Shown in pieces: positions 27,398 to 37,193 of a stretch of 64,000 nt of DNA. This stretch comes from Streptococcus didelphis DSM 15616. GTDB taxonomy: Bacteria > Bacillota > Bacilli > Lactobacillales > Streptococcaceae. The DNA is taken from contig NZ_KB904199.1 in the NCBI RefSeq assembly GCF_000380005.1, forward strand, positions 1 to 64,000, read 5' to 3'. The notes below the pieces were generated by a model. The model made no database searches, had not been told where the DNA came from, and saw nothing but the letters and a program-made list of their open reading frames with translations. A program made the position numbers and the translations under genes. Position 1 is the stretch's first letter; every line of letters starts with the position of its first letter.

Positions 27398-28675
27398 ATG
27401 AAAAAAGTTGGCTATTATGTGGGCTTAGTAGCAAGTTCTCTTGCTTTATTAGCTGGTTGTGCTAATACGAGTACAAAAGACAGTAAAGCTTCTGAGAGTA
27501 AATCTGGCAAAACAGAGATTTCCTATGCCATTTGGGATTCTGCTCAGGAACCAGGAATTCGAAAAATAGCAGATAAGTTTGAAGAAAAAAATCCCAAAAT
27601 AAAGGTTAATATCCAAGTTGTTTCTTGGGATGCTTATTGGACAATGCTAGAAGCAGGCGCAACTGGGGGCTCTTTACCAGATACTTTCTGGATGCACTCA
27701 AATGAAATTTATCGCTACGGCTCAAATAAAATGCTTTTACCACTAGATGATTATATTAAAAAAAGTAAGGATGTTAAGCTCAGCAATTATCCTAAAGGCC
27801 TAAGCAAAATCTATAATGTTAAAGGCAGTCAATATGCAGTGCCAAAAGATTACGATACCATTGGCCTTTGGTACAATAAAAAAATGTTTGATCAAGCAGG
27901 AATCTCTTATCCAGATGAGACATGGACCTGGGATACTTTGAAAGAAAATGCTAAAAAATTAACCAAGCCTGATGGCAGTCAATATGGCTTTTTAGCACCT
28001 CTTCATAATCAAGAAGGTTATTATAACTTTGTTTATCAAAATGGTGGCACCATTATTACAAAAGATAAAAAATCAGGTTATGATAATCCTAAAACTGTAG
28101 AGGCCTTAAAATACTACTTAAGTTTTGTTAAAGAAAAATTATCTCCAGAAGTAACAGAAGATAAAAAACGTGCTGAAGTCATGCAAAATGGTCAAGTAGC
28201 TATGGGTTATTTTGGTTCATGGAACCTTAGTGCTTTTGCTTTAAATGATTATATGAAAGAAAATTTTGATGTAGCAGTGCTACCAAAGGCAAATGATGGC
28301 AAACAGTCTACCATCTTTAATGGGCTAGGAAATGCAATCTCTGCTAAGACAAAACATAAAGAAGCCTCATGGAAATGGGTTGAATATCTAGGATCAAAAG
28401 AAGGTCAAGATATGCAAGCAGAATTAGGTGTAGCTATTTCTGCCTACAAAGGTTCAGATAAGGTTTGGGTAAATTCTAACAAGACCTTTGCGATAAAACA
28501 TTTTGTTGATATGGTTGACTATGCTCAAATCCGCCCTTATTCCAATGCTACAAGTAAGTGGGAAGATAAGGCCTATGAAGAATTAAAACCTGCTTATCTA
28601 GGCAAGGAATCTTTGGAGACAGCTAGTAAAAAAATTACTAAGACAATGAACAAGGCCCTAGAACAAGAAAAATAA
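27398..28675 (+). CDS. sugar ABC transporter substrate-binding lipoprotein (RafE/MsmE-like)
   Basis: This is a 425-residue extracellular solute-binding protein of family 1. A lipoprotein signal with lipobox LLAGC places the anchored cysteine at residue 21, so it sits on the outer face of the membrane. The mature domain begins KTEISYAIWDSAQEPGIRKI and continues with the usual VPKDYDTIGLWYNKKMFDQA region. It heads an operon with two permeases and an alpha-galactosidase, so alpha-galactosides such as raffinose or melibiose are the likely ligands. No ATPase is encoded; a shared MsmK-type ATPase elsewhere is expected. Confidence 0.9.
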   Translation: MKKVGYYVGLVASSLALLAGCANTSTKDSKASESKSGKTEISYAIWDSAQEPGIRKIADKFEEKNPKIKVNIQVVSWDAYWTMLEAGATGGSLPDTFWMHSNEIYRYGSNKMLLPLDDYIKKSKDVKLSNYPKGLSKIYNVKGSQYAVPKDYDTIGLWYNKKMFDQAGISYPDETWTWDTLKENAKKLTKPDGSQYGFLAPLHNQEGYYNFVYQNGGTIITKDKKSGYDNPKTVEALKYYLSFVKEKLSPEVTEDKKRAEVMQNGQVAMGYFGSWNLSAFALNDYMKENFDVAVLPKANDGKQSTIFNGLGNAISAKTKHKEASWKWVEYLGSKEGQDMQAELGVAISAYKGSDKVWVNSNKTFAIKHFVDMVDYAQIRPYSNATSKWEDKAYEELKPAYLGKESLETASKKITKTMNKALEQEK

Positions 28676-28692
28676 GAAATTACTGAAAGTCA

Positions 28693-28740
28693 GGAGATGG
28701 GATTTTAAGGAAAATATTTCCAATCTCATCTCCCTTTTTA
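28693..28740 (+). terminator. intra-operon stem-loop after the binding-protein gene
   Basis: GGAGATGGGATT (28693-28704) pairs with AATCTCATCTCC (28722-28733), with one G-T pair, followed by CTTTTTA. It lies between the binding-protein gene and the first permease gene. Such structures usually act as leaky terminators or mRNA stabilisers that give more binding protein than permease. Confidence 0.7.
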
Positions 28741-28757
28741 GTTAATGAGGTAGAAAA

Positions 28758-29648
28758 ATGACAAATAAGAAAAAGTGGAATGAGTATTTGTGGGGGTGGG
28801 CCCTGGTTGCTCCCACAATTATTGGTTTAATGGTTTTAAATATTATTCCTATTTTTCAAACATTAAAGATGAGCTTTTTTAAAAGTGGGGACTTTGGTCA
28901 AAATGATATTTTTATAGGATTTGATAATTATAAAAGGCTAATCCAAGACCAACAAGTCTGGCAAGCAACTTGGAATACCTTAAAATATACCCTATTAGTT
29001 GTTCCCTTAACCCTTGTTTTGGCCCTTGTTTTAGCAACTCTGCTAAATTCAAGGATTAAAGGAAAACATATCTATCGAACTATTTTTTTCCTCCCTATGG
29101 TTGCAGCTCCTGCAGCAGTCACTATGGTTTGGAAGTGGCTTTACAATACAGATTTTGGCTTGATAAATTTTCTTTTACATAAGATAGGTTTGCCAGGGAT
29201 AAACTGGATTGAAAACCCTGCTATTGCTCTTTATTCAATTGCTGTAATTGGTATCTGGAGTACTGTGGGTTATAGTATGATTCTTATTTTAGCTGGTTTG
29301 CAGGAAATACCTAAGGATTTTTATGAATCAGCTACCATTGATGGTGCTAGTGCGACCAAACAGTTTTTCTCTATTACTCTACCTTTAATTTCCCCCACCT
29401 TATTTTTTGTGGTGGTAACCAGTATTATTCAGGCTATGCAGGTATTTGATGCTATTTATCTAATGGAGTCTATCACTAGTCCAGCCTATAATAAAACAGT
29501 TTCTTTGGTTTACCTTTTTTATAATAATTCTTTTAAATATGCTGATCAAGGTTATGGTTCAACTATTGTGATGTTACTCTTGTTTATTATTTTAATTATT
29601 ACCCTAATTCAAATGAAGGTCCAAAAGAAATGGGTACACTACAACTAG
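28758..29648 (+). CDS. sugar ABC transporter permease (RafF/MsmF-like)
   Basis: This 296-residue inner-membrane permease of the MalF type has six helices. It carries the EAA loop ESATIDGASATKQFFSITLP near residues 195-214 that docks the ATPase. It opens with NEYLWGWALVAPTIIGLMVL. It forms a heterodimer with the permease encoded next. It is part of the alpha-galactoside uptake operon, 13 bases before its partner. Confidence 0.92.
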   Translation: MTNKKKWNEYLWGWALVAPTIIGLMVLNIIPIFQTLKMSFFKSGDFGQNDIFIGFDNYKRLIQDQQVWQATWNTLKYTLLVVPLTLVLALVLATLLNSRIKGKHIYRTIFFLPMVAAPAAVTMVWKWLYNTDFGLINFLLHKIGLPGINWIENPAIALYSIAVIGIWSTVGYSMILILAGLQEIPKDFYESATIDGASATKQFFSITLPLISPTLFFVVVTSIIQAMQVFDAIYLMESITSPAYNKTVSLVYLFYNNSFKYADQGYGSTIVMLLLFIILIITLIQMKVQKKWVHYN

Positions 29649-29661
29649 AAAGGCAATTGAG

Positions 29662-30495
29662 ATGTTAAAAACTAAAAAGAAATTTCCCTATTTATGGGCC
29701 CATATATTTTTGATATTTGTAGCTTTAGGAATGATTATTCCCTTTGTTTGGATGCTACTAACTTCTTTTAAAACCATAACAGAGTCAACCCAGTTGAAGC
29801 CTTTCCACTTTTTCCCAAGTCAATGGCAAATTTCCAATTATACAGAGGTTATCAGAACAAATAATTTTCCTATTCTTTATTTTAATACCATTATGATGAT
29901 GTTATGGCGTATTATTAGCTCTGTTTTATTTAGTGCTATGGCAGCTTACGCCTTTGCTCGATTAAAATTTCCAGGTAGAAATGTCTTATTTGGCTTAGTT
30001 TTATTCCAGATGATGGTGCCACCACAATTATTTGTTATCCCTCAATATTTAATGGTTAATCAACTCAATATGCGCAATACTATTTTTGCTCTTGTTTTCC
30101 CAGGTTTAGTCAGTGCTTTTGGAACCTTTTTGCTTCGTCAATTCTTTATTGGTTTACCAGATGAGCTAGAAGAAGCTGCTAAACTAGACGGATGTAATAT
30201 TGGGCAAACCTTCTTTAAAATTATGCTTCCTTTAGCTAAACCTGGTTTGATTGCCCTAGGGATTTTTACATCCTTATTTGCTTTTAAAGATCTTTTGTGG
30301 CCTTTAATCATTAATTCTGAACCGGATGCAGCAACTCTTTCTAGTGCTCTGTCAAAAATACAGGGAGCTTATGCTGTTAATTATCCACAGCTAATGGCAG
30401 CAAGTGTTCTTGCTATTTGGCCAATGCTTGTTATTTATATTATCTTCCAGAAACAGTTTATTCAAGGAATTGCAACTTCTGGTGGGAAGTTATAG
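29662..30495 (+). CDS. sugar ABC transporter permease (RafG/MsmG-like)
   Basis: This 277-residue MalG-type permease has six helices. Its EAA loop is ELEEAAKLDGCNIGQTFFKI near residues 171-190. It ends with FIQGIATSGGKL, the typical C-terminus of sugar permeases. It pairs with the MalF-type permease upstream, and the alpha-galactosidase gene starts nine bases downstream. Confidence 0.92.
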   Translation: MLKTKKKFPYLWAHIFLIFVALGMIIPFVWMLLTSFKTITESTQLKPFHFFPSQWQISNYTEVIRTNNFPILYFNTIMMMLWRIISSVLFSAMAAYAFARLKFPGRNVLFGLVLFQMMVPPQLFVIPQYLMVNQLNMRNTIFALVFPGLVSAFGTFLLRQFFIGLPDELEEAAKLDGCNIGQTFFKIMLPLAKPGLIALGIFTSLFAFKDLLWPLIINSEPDAATLSSALSKIQGAYAVNYPQLMAASVLAIWPMLVIYIIFQKQFIQGIATSGGKL

Positions 30496-30504
30496 GAGAA
30501 GGCT

Positions 30505-32706
30505 ATGCCAATAAAATATTGTAAAAAGGAAAAAGAGTTTCATCTTTATAATGATGAACTGAGCTATGTCATCTGTCTTTTACCTAATGGTCATGTTGGG
30601 AACCTTTACTATGGCAAAAGACTATCAGAAAAAATGTCCTATAGTTACTTGTTAGAAAAAAGACAGCGTCCCTTAACAGCCTGTGTCTATGAAGATGATG
30701 ATGAATTTTCACTAGAGCATACGCGTCAGGAATATGCTGCTTATGGAAATGGAGACATGGCTTTGCCTGCTTTTGAAATAAAGAGTGATGACGGCAGTCG
30801 CCTCTCTCATTTTGTTTTCTATGATTATGCTATCTTTAAAGGAAAGCCTAAATTGTCTGGTTTACCCCATACCTATGCGGAGTCTGATCAAGAAGCTACT
30901 AGTTTGGAACTTTATCTAAGGGATTCTGTTAGTGAAACTGAGCTCTGCTTGACTTATACTATTTATGAAAATAGAGCTGTTATTACAAGAAATGCTAGAT
31001 TCACTCAAAGGGGTGAAAAGCCAATTTGCTTAAAAAGAGCCCTTAGTCTTTGTCTTGATTTGCCTGATAAGGATTATGACTGGCTACATTTAGATGGTGC
31101 TTGGGGGCGTGAGCGTCATATTGAGTGCTCAAAACTACATCAGGGCTGCCAATCTATCTATAGTTTAAAAGGGGCAAGTAGTGCAGAACATAATCCTTTT
31201 CTTGCTCTAAAACGCCCTCAGGCAACTGAAGATGAAGGAGAGGTTCTGGGCTTTTCCCTTATCTATAGTGGGAATTTTTTAGCGCAGCTTGATGTTACTC
31301 CCTATGATCAGACCAGAATTAGCATGGGTATTCATCCTCTAGGGTTTGAATGGTATTTAAAAAAAGGAGAGAGTTTTCAAACTCCTGAAGTGGTTATGGT
31401 TTATAGCCATTTAGGGTTAAATGGTATGAGTCAGGTTTACCATCAACTTTATAGGCAACGCTTGGCTAGAGGAATTTGGCGTGATAAGGAGCGACCTATT
31501 CTTCTTAATAACTGGGAAGCTTTAACCTTTGATTTTAATGAAACGACTATTTTTAGTTTAGCAGAAAAAGCTGCTGACCTTGGCATAGAACTGTTTGTAA
31601 TGGATGATGGCTGGTTTGGGCAAAGAAATCACGATCGGGCTGGACTTGGGGACTGGACAGTTAATTATGATAAGCTACCTCATGGTTTGATAGGTATCAG
31701 CCAAAAAGTACATGAGCTTGGCATGCTATTTGGTTTATGGATTGAACCAGAGATGGTAAATAAGGATAGTCAGCTCTATAGGGAGCACCCAGATTGGATT
31801 TTTCACCATCCTGCTCATTCTCAAACTCAGGGACGTCATCAATACACCTTAGATTTATCTCGTGAAGATGTTTATCAAAATATTTACCGGCAATTACACA
31901 CCCTCCTAACCAATCACGACATTGACTATATTAAGTGGGATATGAATCGCTATATGACAGAGGTTTATAGTTCCTATGCTGGTAAAGAAAGGCAGGGAGA
32001 ATTGTTCCATCGCTATATTCTTAATCTTTACCGTTTATATGAGCAGTTAACAAGTGAATTTCCCCATATTCTTTTTGAATCCTGTTCTAGTGGAGGAGCA
32101 CGGTTTGATCCGGGAATGCTTTATTATGCTCCCCAAGCTTGGACAAGTGATGATACAGATGCTTATGAACGATTGAAGATTCAGTATGGAACAAGCTTGA
32201 TTTACCCTCTCATTAGCATGGGTAACCATGTTTCAGAAGTACCTAACCAACAACTTGCTCGTGTAACTCCCTTATCTACTAGAACTCAGGTAGCTTATTT
32301 TGGTAGCTTTGGTTATGAACTAGACTTAAGGAAGCTTGATAAGGGAGAATTGGACCTTATTAAAAAAGAAATTGCCTTTTATAAAAACTATCGCAGGGTC
32401 TTTCAATTTGGAGCTTTTACACGTCTCATAAGTCCTTTTGAAACCTCTGATACAGCTTGGCAGGTGATTTCAGAAGATGCTTGCCAAGTCTTTGTCGGGC
32501 TTTATAGAGGGCTTTTGAAAATCAATGGTCCTTCTTATGAACGGCTCCGCTTAAAAGGTTTAGAAGCAGAAGCATCTTATCGCTTAAATAATCACATTTA
32601 TTTAGGCAGCGCTTTAATGAATGCTGGCCTCGTCATAAAAGAAGAAGATTATGCAGGAGCTTACAGGGATTTTACATCAGTTTTATACCATCTAGAAAAA
32701 ATATAA
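30505..32706 (+). CDS. aga: alpha-galactosidase, GH36
   Basis: This 733-residue cytoplasmic enzyme removes terminal alpha-1,6-galactose from melibiose, raffinose or stachyose. It has the large N-terminal beta domain of GH36 and a TIM barrel. The nucleophile is Asp479 in IKWDMNRYMTE and the acid/base is Asp549 in WTSDDTDAYER; the 70-residue spacing matches GH36. GLWIEPEMVN and CSSGGARFDPGMLYY are also typical. It follows the ABC permeases by nine bases, with GGAG before its ATG, so uptake and cleavage are co-transcribed. Confidence 0.96.
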   Translation: MPIKYCKKEKEFHLYNDELSYVICLLPNGHVGNLYYGKRLSEKMSYSYLLEKRQRPLTACVYEDDDEFSLEHTRQEYAAYGNGDMALPAFEIKSDDGSRLSHFVFYDYAIFKGKPKLSGLPHTYAESDQEATSLELYLRDSVSETELCLTYTIYENRAVITRNARFTQRGEKPICLKRALSLCLDLPDKDYDWLHLDGAWGRERHIECSKLHQGCQSIYSLKGASSAEHNPFLALKRPQATEDEGEVLGFSLIYSGNFLAQLDVTPYDQTRISMGIHPLGFEWYLKKGESFQTPEVVMVYSHLGLNGMSQVYHQLYRQRLARGIWRDKERPILLNNWEALTFDFNETTIFSLAEKAADLGIELFVMDDGWFGQRNHDRAGLGDWTVNYDKLPHGLIGISQKVHELGMLFGLWIEPEMVNKDSQLYREHPDWIFHHPAHSQTQGRHQYTLDLSREDVYQNIYRQLHTLLTNHDIDYIKWDMNRYMTEVYSSYAGKERQGELFHRYILNLYRLYEQLTSEFPHILFESCSSGGARFDPGMLYYAPQAWTSDDTDAYERLKIQYGTSLIYPLISMGNHVSEVPNQQLARVTPLSTRTQVAYFGSFGYELDLRKLDKGELDLIKKEIAFYKNYRRVFQFGAFTRLISPFETSDTAWQVISEDACQVFVGLYRGLLKINGPSYERLRLKGLEAEASYRLNNHIYLGSALMNAGLVIKEEDYAGAYRDFTSVLYHLEKI

Positions 32707-32770
32707 AAAAAGAAATACTTGTCTTTATTATTTGCCTTATTTTACGAATATAAATTATAGGAGAATCAGA

Positions 32771-35506
32771 ATGAAAAACATTTTTAACTTTTTAGCAGAT
32801 CCCAAAAAACGTTACTGCATTCGGAAATTAAGTGTTGGTGTGTGTTCAATCCTTATTGGGATGAGCCTGTTTGGAGCTCAAGAGGTAGAGGCAAGACAAA
32901 AACCCTCGTCAACAGAAATAGAAGCAACAAGCTTAGTCAGTCAAAGAGAAAATAAGGAACCCTTAGGAGAGTCTTTAGCCAATCAAGGACAAAATAGTCA
33001 GTCTGTGTCACATGAGGCAAGTCCTTCAAGTGAGCTTAAGGCTAATTTAGTAGCTAATGACCAAGCTAAGTCTGTTACTGATGGAGATGAGGAGGCAGAA
33101 ACAGTAGTTAAAAATATTCTCAAAGGAAAAAGACCAACCACAAACAGTGATAGTCTGATTGAATCAAATTCCTCAACCGGCCCTGATTTAGCCATTCAAA
33201 ATCCTAGTAAGGCTACAGATGGTGTAAAAGAAACTGGTATAGATGATAAAACTAACACTAAAATCATAGCAGGAAAGGAGACTGGAGGGGAAGATAATGG
33301 TTATGCAAGCTGGAAACCAGTTTATCTTCAATATGATTTTGGTAAGGAAGTTGAGGTAAATAGCCTTAATATTTATAGAAATAGTTATAAGAATGCTTTA
33401 TCAACTTTTAAAAAAGTTAAGATAGAACTTTCAACAGACAAAGAGTTTAAGCCAGAAGCTGCAAAACTTATTTTTCCAGAAGCAGATATTGAAGAAAAAA
33501 GTGATACTAAGGGAAAGCCTCAAATCATAGAGTTAGAACAAGCTATAAAAGCTCAATATATAAGAATCTGGGGACAAGGCCACTATATTCAAAATACGAA
33601 TAGTAACTGGAAGGGCTACAGTAATGGACTCTTATTCAACGAGATAGAGGTCATGGCAAGACTTCCTAAGGGAAAAACTGACCAAGATCCTGAAAAATTA
33701 GTTAATCTTGCCCAGTTAAAAGCTCCTTATGTTTATGGGCAAATTCCTAGCCATTTAAACTACATTAATGATGGGAAGTTTGATGACAATTATGCAATCA
33801 ATAAGAGTCTTGGAAAGGATAGTTTTATCCAATATGAATTTAAAAATGCCTACACCTTGAAATCTATACGTTTGAAAGTCAAACCAGGTAGCTACAGTCA
33901 ATTCCGAGTAGATGTGGATGATGATGCAGATCCCAAAAAATCCTCAAAGACTCTCTATAATAAGCACAATCTTAAGGTTAATCAAGATGAGATAATCACC
34001 ATTCCTCTTGAAGAAGGCATTGAAACACAATATGTACGATTTACAGCAGTAAGGGCTGATGGAGCTCCGACTGCCTACTCTGAAATTGAAATTCTTGGCT
34101 ATGGTGACAGTTATGATGAAGCAGGTCCCACTTATTCTGACAGATCAAGCAAGTACAATACTCTTGTTTGGTCAGATGAGTTCAATGGAGAGCAAGTTGA
34201 TCAGTCTAAATGGAATATCATTGATGGCATGGTTAACCATGCAGCTATTTACAACAAAAAAGCCGTCTCTATTAAGAAAGAAGGAGATGAGAGTTACCTT
34301 GCTATTAATAGTAAGAATTATGGAAGTAGTCAAGCCTTAGTTGATGCTGTCGGGCGTGATGCTTATTCTAATGATAAGCTAGATAAGAAGGTGACATGGT
34401 CATCTGGTCGTATTGAGGCAAAGGACAAGTATTCTTTCCAAAATGGTCGCGTTCTTGTTCGGGCCAAGGTTAATGACTCTCAAGGAATCTGGCCAGCCAT
34501 ATGGATGCTTGCTCAAGATGAGACAGGTCATGATGAAATTGATATTATGGAGTATCTTGGTCAAAATCCTTGGGACATTTGGACAACAAACCATTATGGA
34601 ATCTTAGATAAAAATAAGGCTTCGCATGGTCAAGCTAATAAAAATTATGAGGCTTGGAGTCAGGCCTTCCACATTTTTGAAGTAGAATGGTCACCTGAAA
34701 AGATTACGTGGTTTATTGATGGTAAGCAGGTCTTTGAAACTAATCGTGGTAAAGATACACTTGATGCTATGCATAATCGACCAATGTTTCCTATTTTAGA
34801 AACCCAGGTTGGTGATGGTTGGGTAGGACCTGTTGATTATAGTAAAAATGTAACGAAACAAGACAGTGACTATCTGGTTGACTGGATAAGAATTTACCAG
34901 GAAGAGAACCATAAAAAGGTATCCTTTGATAACCTAGATCATACAGCAGATGATGGCTACCACCTAAATCCTATTAAGCAAGTTGGCAAGTTGACTTTTG
35001 TCTCAGATGGTAAAGAAGCCTACCAAGATAAGAATAACTTTTACTATGGTGGCCAACCTCGCTATGAAAAGAGTAGACTCTATAGTAGTGATAATAGTCA
35101 AGAAAATGCATTGATTTATAAGATTGATCAGCCACAAAGTATCCATCTTACGACTTATTATAAAACCTTAGAAGACGCTAAGAGCTACTCAAATGCAGCA
35201 GCAGCCTATAAAGGGCAATCGATTCGTGCTCACCTTGTAGGACAAGCAATTGATTTTGAAGTTTATAGTTCTGTAGATGGGGAAAACTGGCGTAAAGAAA
35301 ATGTAAAAGTTCTTGATAATTTTGTTGAAGCAAGTCCAGCTTATGCAAGAACTAGTTTTGATGTTAATCAATTGAGTCATGATAGCCGTTATGTTAAAGT
35401 AGTCTTTCCTAATCTTAAGGATAAAACTTACAAAAATCTCAAAGGCCAAATAAAACCTATTGACAATTGGGATGTTCAGTTAGCTAAGGTAACTTTTACC
35501 CGTTAA
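32771..35506 (+). CDS. secreted GH16 beta-glucanase with YSIRK-type signal and discoidin-like domains
   Basis: This is a 911-residue secreted protein. The signal peptide contains KKRYCIRKLSVGVCSILIG, a YSIRK-G/S variant. A Ser/Gln-rich linker follows to about residue 130, then two F5/8-type (discoidin-like) carbohydrate-binding domains (about 130-300 and 310-460). A GH16 catalytic domain comes next (about 465-700), with HDEIDIMEYLG, nucleophile Glu589, Asp591 and acid/base Glu594. A C-terminal discoidin-like region ends in KVTFTR. No LPXTG sorting signal is present. The GH16 motif with extra Met is the laminarinase/1,3-1,4-glucanase form. The ATG at 32771 has AGGAG upstream. It is 64 bases after aga and may share its transcript. 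Confidence 0.88.
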   Translation: MKNIFNFLADPKKRYCIRKLSVGVCSILIGMSLFGAQEVEARQKPSSTEIEATSLVSQRENKEPLGESLANQGQNSQSVSHEASPSSELKANLVANDQAKSVTDGDEEAETVVKNILKGKRPTTNSDSLIESNSSTGPDLAIQNPSKATDGVKETGIDDKTNTKIIAGKETGGEDNGYASWKPVYLQYDFGKEVEVNSLNIYRNSYKNALSTFKKVKIELSTDKEFKPEAAKLIFPEADIEEKSDTKGKPQIIELEQAIKAQYIRIWGQGHYIQNTNSNWKGYSNGLLFNEIEVMARLPKGKTDQDPEKLVNLAQLKAPYVYGQIPSHLNYINDGKFDDNYAINKSLGKDSFIQYEFKNAYTLKSIRLKVKPGSYSQFRVDVDDDADPKKSSKTLYNKHNLKVNQDEIITIPLEEGIETQYVRFTAVRADGAPTAYSEIEILGYGDSYDEAGPTYSDRSSKYNTLVWSDEFNGEQVDQSKWNIIDGMVNHAAIYNKKAVSIKKEGDESYLAINSKNYGSSQALVDAVGRDAYSNDKLDKKVTWSSGRIEAKDKYSFQNGRVLVRAKVNDSQGIWPAIWMLAQDETGHDEIDIMEYLGQNPWDIWTTNHYGILDKNKASHGQANKNYEAWSQAFHIFEVEWSPEKITWFIDGKQVFETNRGKDTLDAMHNRPMFPILETQVGDGWVGPVDYSKNVTKQDSDYLVDWIRIYQEENHKKVSFDNLDHTADDGYHLNPIKQVGKLTFVSDGKEAYQDKNNFYYGGQPRYEKSRLYSSDNSQENALIYKIDQPQSIHLTTYYKTLEDAKSYSNAAAAYKGQSIRAHLVGQAIDFEVYSSVDGENWRKENVKVLDNFVEASPAYARTSFDVNQLSHDSRYVKVVFPNLKDKTYKNLKGQIKPIDNWDVQLAKVTFTR

Positions 35507-35603
35507 ATATTAGGATTTGTAAGACTTTGGTCAACTCTAGAAGAAAAATCTGGGTAGTCATAAGTAATTTTAAAGGCAACGGTCAATAAAAATAATCATT
35601 TTT

Positions 35604-35617
35604 AGAAAACGCTTTAT
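35604..35617 (+). promoter_or_regulatory. candidate cre site upstream of fba
   Basis: AGAAAACGCTTTAT matches 11 of 14 positions of the CcpA consensus and is nearly identical to the site in front of the carbamoyltransferase operon at 14081. It lies about 95 bases before fba. Confidence 0.45.
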
Positions 35618-35709
35618 CCTGACCAAGCACTAGAATTATTTATTAAATTGTGCTAAAATGAACAATGTAAAGAGGGATTAACCCTGAAAAATTAGAGGAG
35701 GCCTAACAA

Positions 35710-36591
35710 ATGGCAATCGTTTCAGCAGAAAAATTTGTACAAGCAGCTCGTGAAAATGGATATGCAGTTGGTGGATTTAACACTAACAACTTAGAATGGA
35801 CACAAGCAATTTTGCGTGCAGCAGAAGCTAAGAAAGCTCCAGTTCTAATCCAAACATCAATGGGTGCTGCAAAATACATGGGTGGTTATAAAGTATGTCA
35901 ATCACTAATTTCTAACCTTGTAGAATCAATGGGTATTACAGTTCCTGTAGCTATTCACCTTGACCACGGTCATTATGAAGATGCTTTAGAATGTATCGAA
36001 GTTGGCTATACTTCAATCATGTTTGATGGATCACACTTACCAGTTGAAGAAAACCTTGCAAAAACAGCTGAAGTTGTTAAATTAGCTCATGCTAAGGGTG
36101 TTTCTGTTGAAGCTGAAGTTGGTACAATCGGTGGTGAAGAAGATGGTATCGTTGGTAAAGGTGAACTTGCACCAATCGAAGATGCGAAAGCAATGGTTGC
36201 TACTGGAATTGATTTCTTAGCAGCTGGTATCGGTAACATCCACGGTCCATACCCAGCAAACTGGGAAGGGCTTGACCTTGCTCACTTAGAAAAATTAGCT
36301 GAAGCTGTACCAGGATTCCCAATCGTGTTGCACGGTGGATCAGGTATTCCTGATGATCAAATTCAAGCAGCTATCAAACTTGGTGTTGCTAAAGTTAATG
36401 TTAACACTGAAAGCCAAATTGCCTTCTCTAATGCAACTCGTGAATTTGCACGTAACTATGATGCAAATGAAGCTGAATACGATGGTAAAAAATTATTTGA
36501 CCCACGTAAGTTTTTAGCTCCAGGTATCAAAGCTGTTCAAGGTGCTGTTGAAGAACGTATCGACGTCTTCGGATCAGCGCATAAAGCATAA
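35710..36591 (+). CDS. fba: class II fructose-bisphosphate aldolase
   Basis: This 293-residue zinc-dependent glycolytic enzyme splits fructose 1,6-bisphosphate into two trioses. Landmarks are the catalytic VAIHLDHGHYEDALECIEVG with the His and Asp of class II enzymes, the SVEAEVGTIGGEEDG segment, and HGGSGIPDDQIQAAIKLGVA for phosphate and zinc binding. Codon use is strongly biased, as in highly expressed genes. GAGGAGG precedes the ATG. It is monocistronic, with a strong terminator. Confidence 0.98.
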   Translation: MAIVSAEKFVQAARENGYAVGGFNTNNLEWTQAILRAAEAKKAPVLIQTSMGAAKYMGGYKVCQSLISNLVESMGITVPVAIHLDHGHYEDALECIEVGYTSIMFDGSHLPVEENLAKTAEVVKLAHAKGVSVEAEVGTIGGEEDGIVGKGELAPIEDAKAMVATGIDFLAAGIGNIHGPYPANWEGLDLAHLEKLAEAVPGFPIVLHGGSGIPDDQIQAAIKLGVAKVNVNTESQIAFSNATREFARNYDANEAEYDGKKLFDPRKFLAPGIKAVQGAVEERIDVFGSAHKA

Positions 36592-36610
36592 TAAACAAAA
36601 TTTATTTACT

Positions 36611-36637
36611 AGATTCGCCCTGGGCGGATCTTTTTTT
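36611..36637 (+). terminator. fba terminator
   Basis: GATTCGCCC and GGGCGGATC pair in a compact hairpin, followed by seven T. Confidence 0.85.
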
Positions 36638-36639
36638 GC

Positions 36640-37193
36640 TTTCTAAACTTTTCAAATAAATTATAAGTCTCTGCGAAACAATCTGTGATTATTAAGGGGA
36701 TTTTCCCATCAAATGCTCAATATCTTCGAGTATGAGTAAATGAATGTCTTCGTTACTTTATTTGGGACTTATAATTTCATCTGGTTCGAAGGATTTATTA
36801 CTAATAAGTATTACTTTTAAGGATCAAACCAATAAATTATTTATTTACAAAATAATGGATGTATAATATTAATGAAAACATACTAATTAGTATAAAAATA
36901 CATTTTATTAACTTGCTAATCGCAGCGAAGGCTTTTATAGCTTGCTTTTTTATTCTTTTAAAGGGGTAAAATGGTAATATCAGAAAATACCTCTACTTAG
37001 TAATAGTTCTTTTATTCTAATTTATATAAACAGCTATTTAATAAGGTTTCTGTTCCTTTTTAGATATCACATCCTAATATTAATCTCATTTAATTTCTTT
37101 TGGATTTCTTTAAATACACTTATTGACTTTTTATTATTCATAAGTTAATATAAATATTCACGTGAGCAATAATATTTTTAAGGCGGTATATTT
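36640..37193. other. AT-rich intergenic region with gene debris and a short dyad
   Basis: No intact gene is visible in these 550 bases. On the minus strand, 36825-36692 reads as about 45 codons of protein-like sequence interrupted by one TAA and ending in EDIHLLILEDIEHLMGKSP, probably the C-terminus of a decayed gene. The arms AAATTATAAGTC (36658-36669) and GACTTATAATTT (36766-36777) are perfect inverted repeats framing 120 bases, as in a small non-autonomous element. A weak hairpin with a T run lies near 36921-36955. TTGACT (37123-37128) followed by TAATAT about 18 bases later is a likely promoter for the secreted protein gene. Confidence 0.5.
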
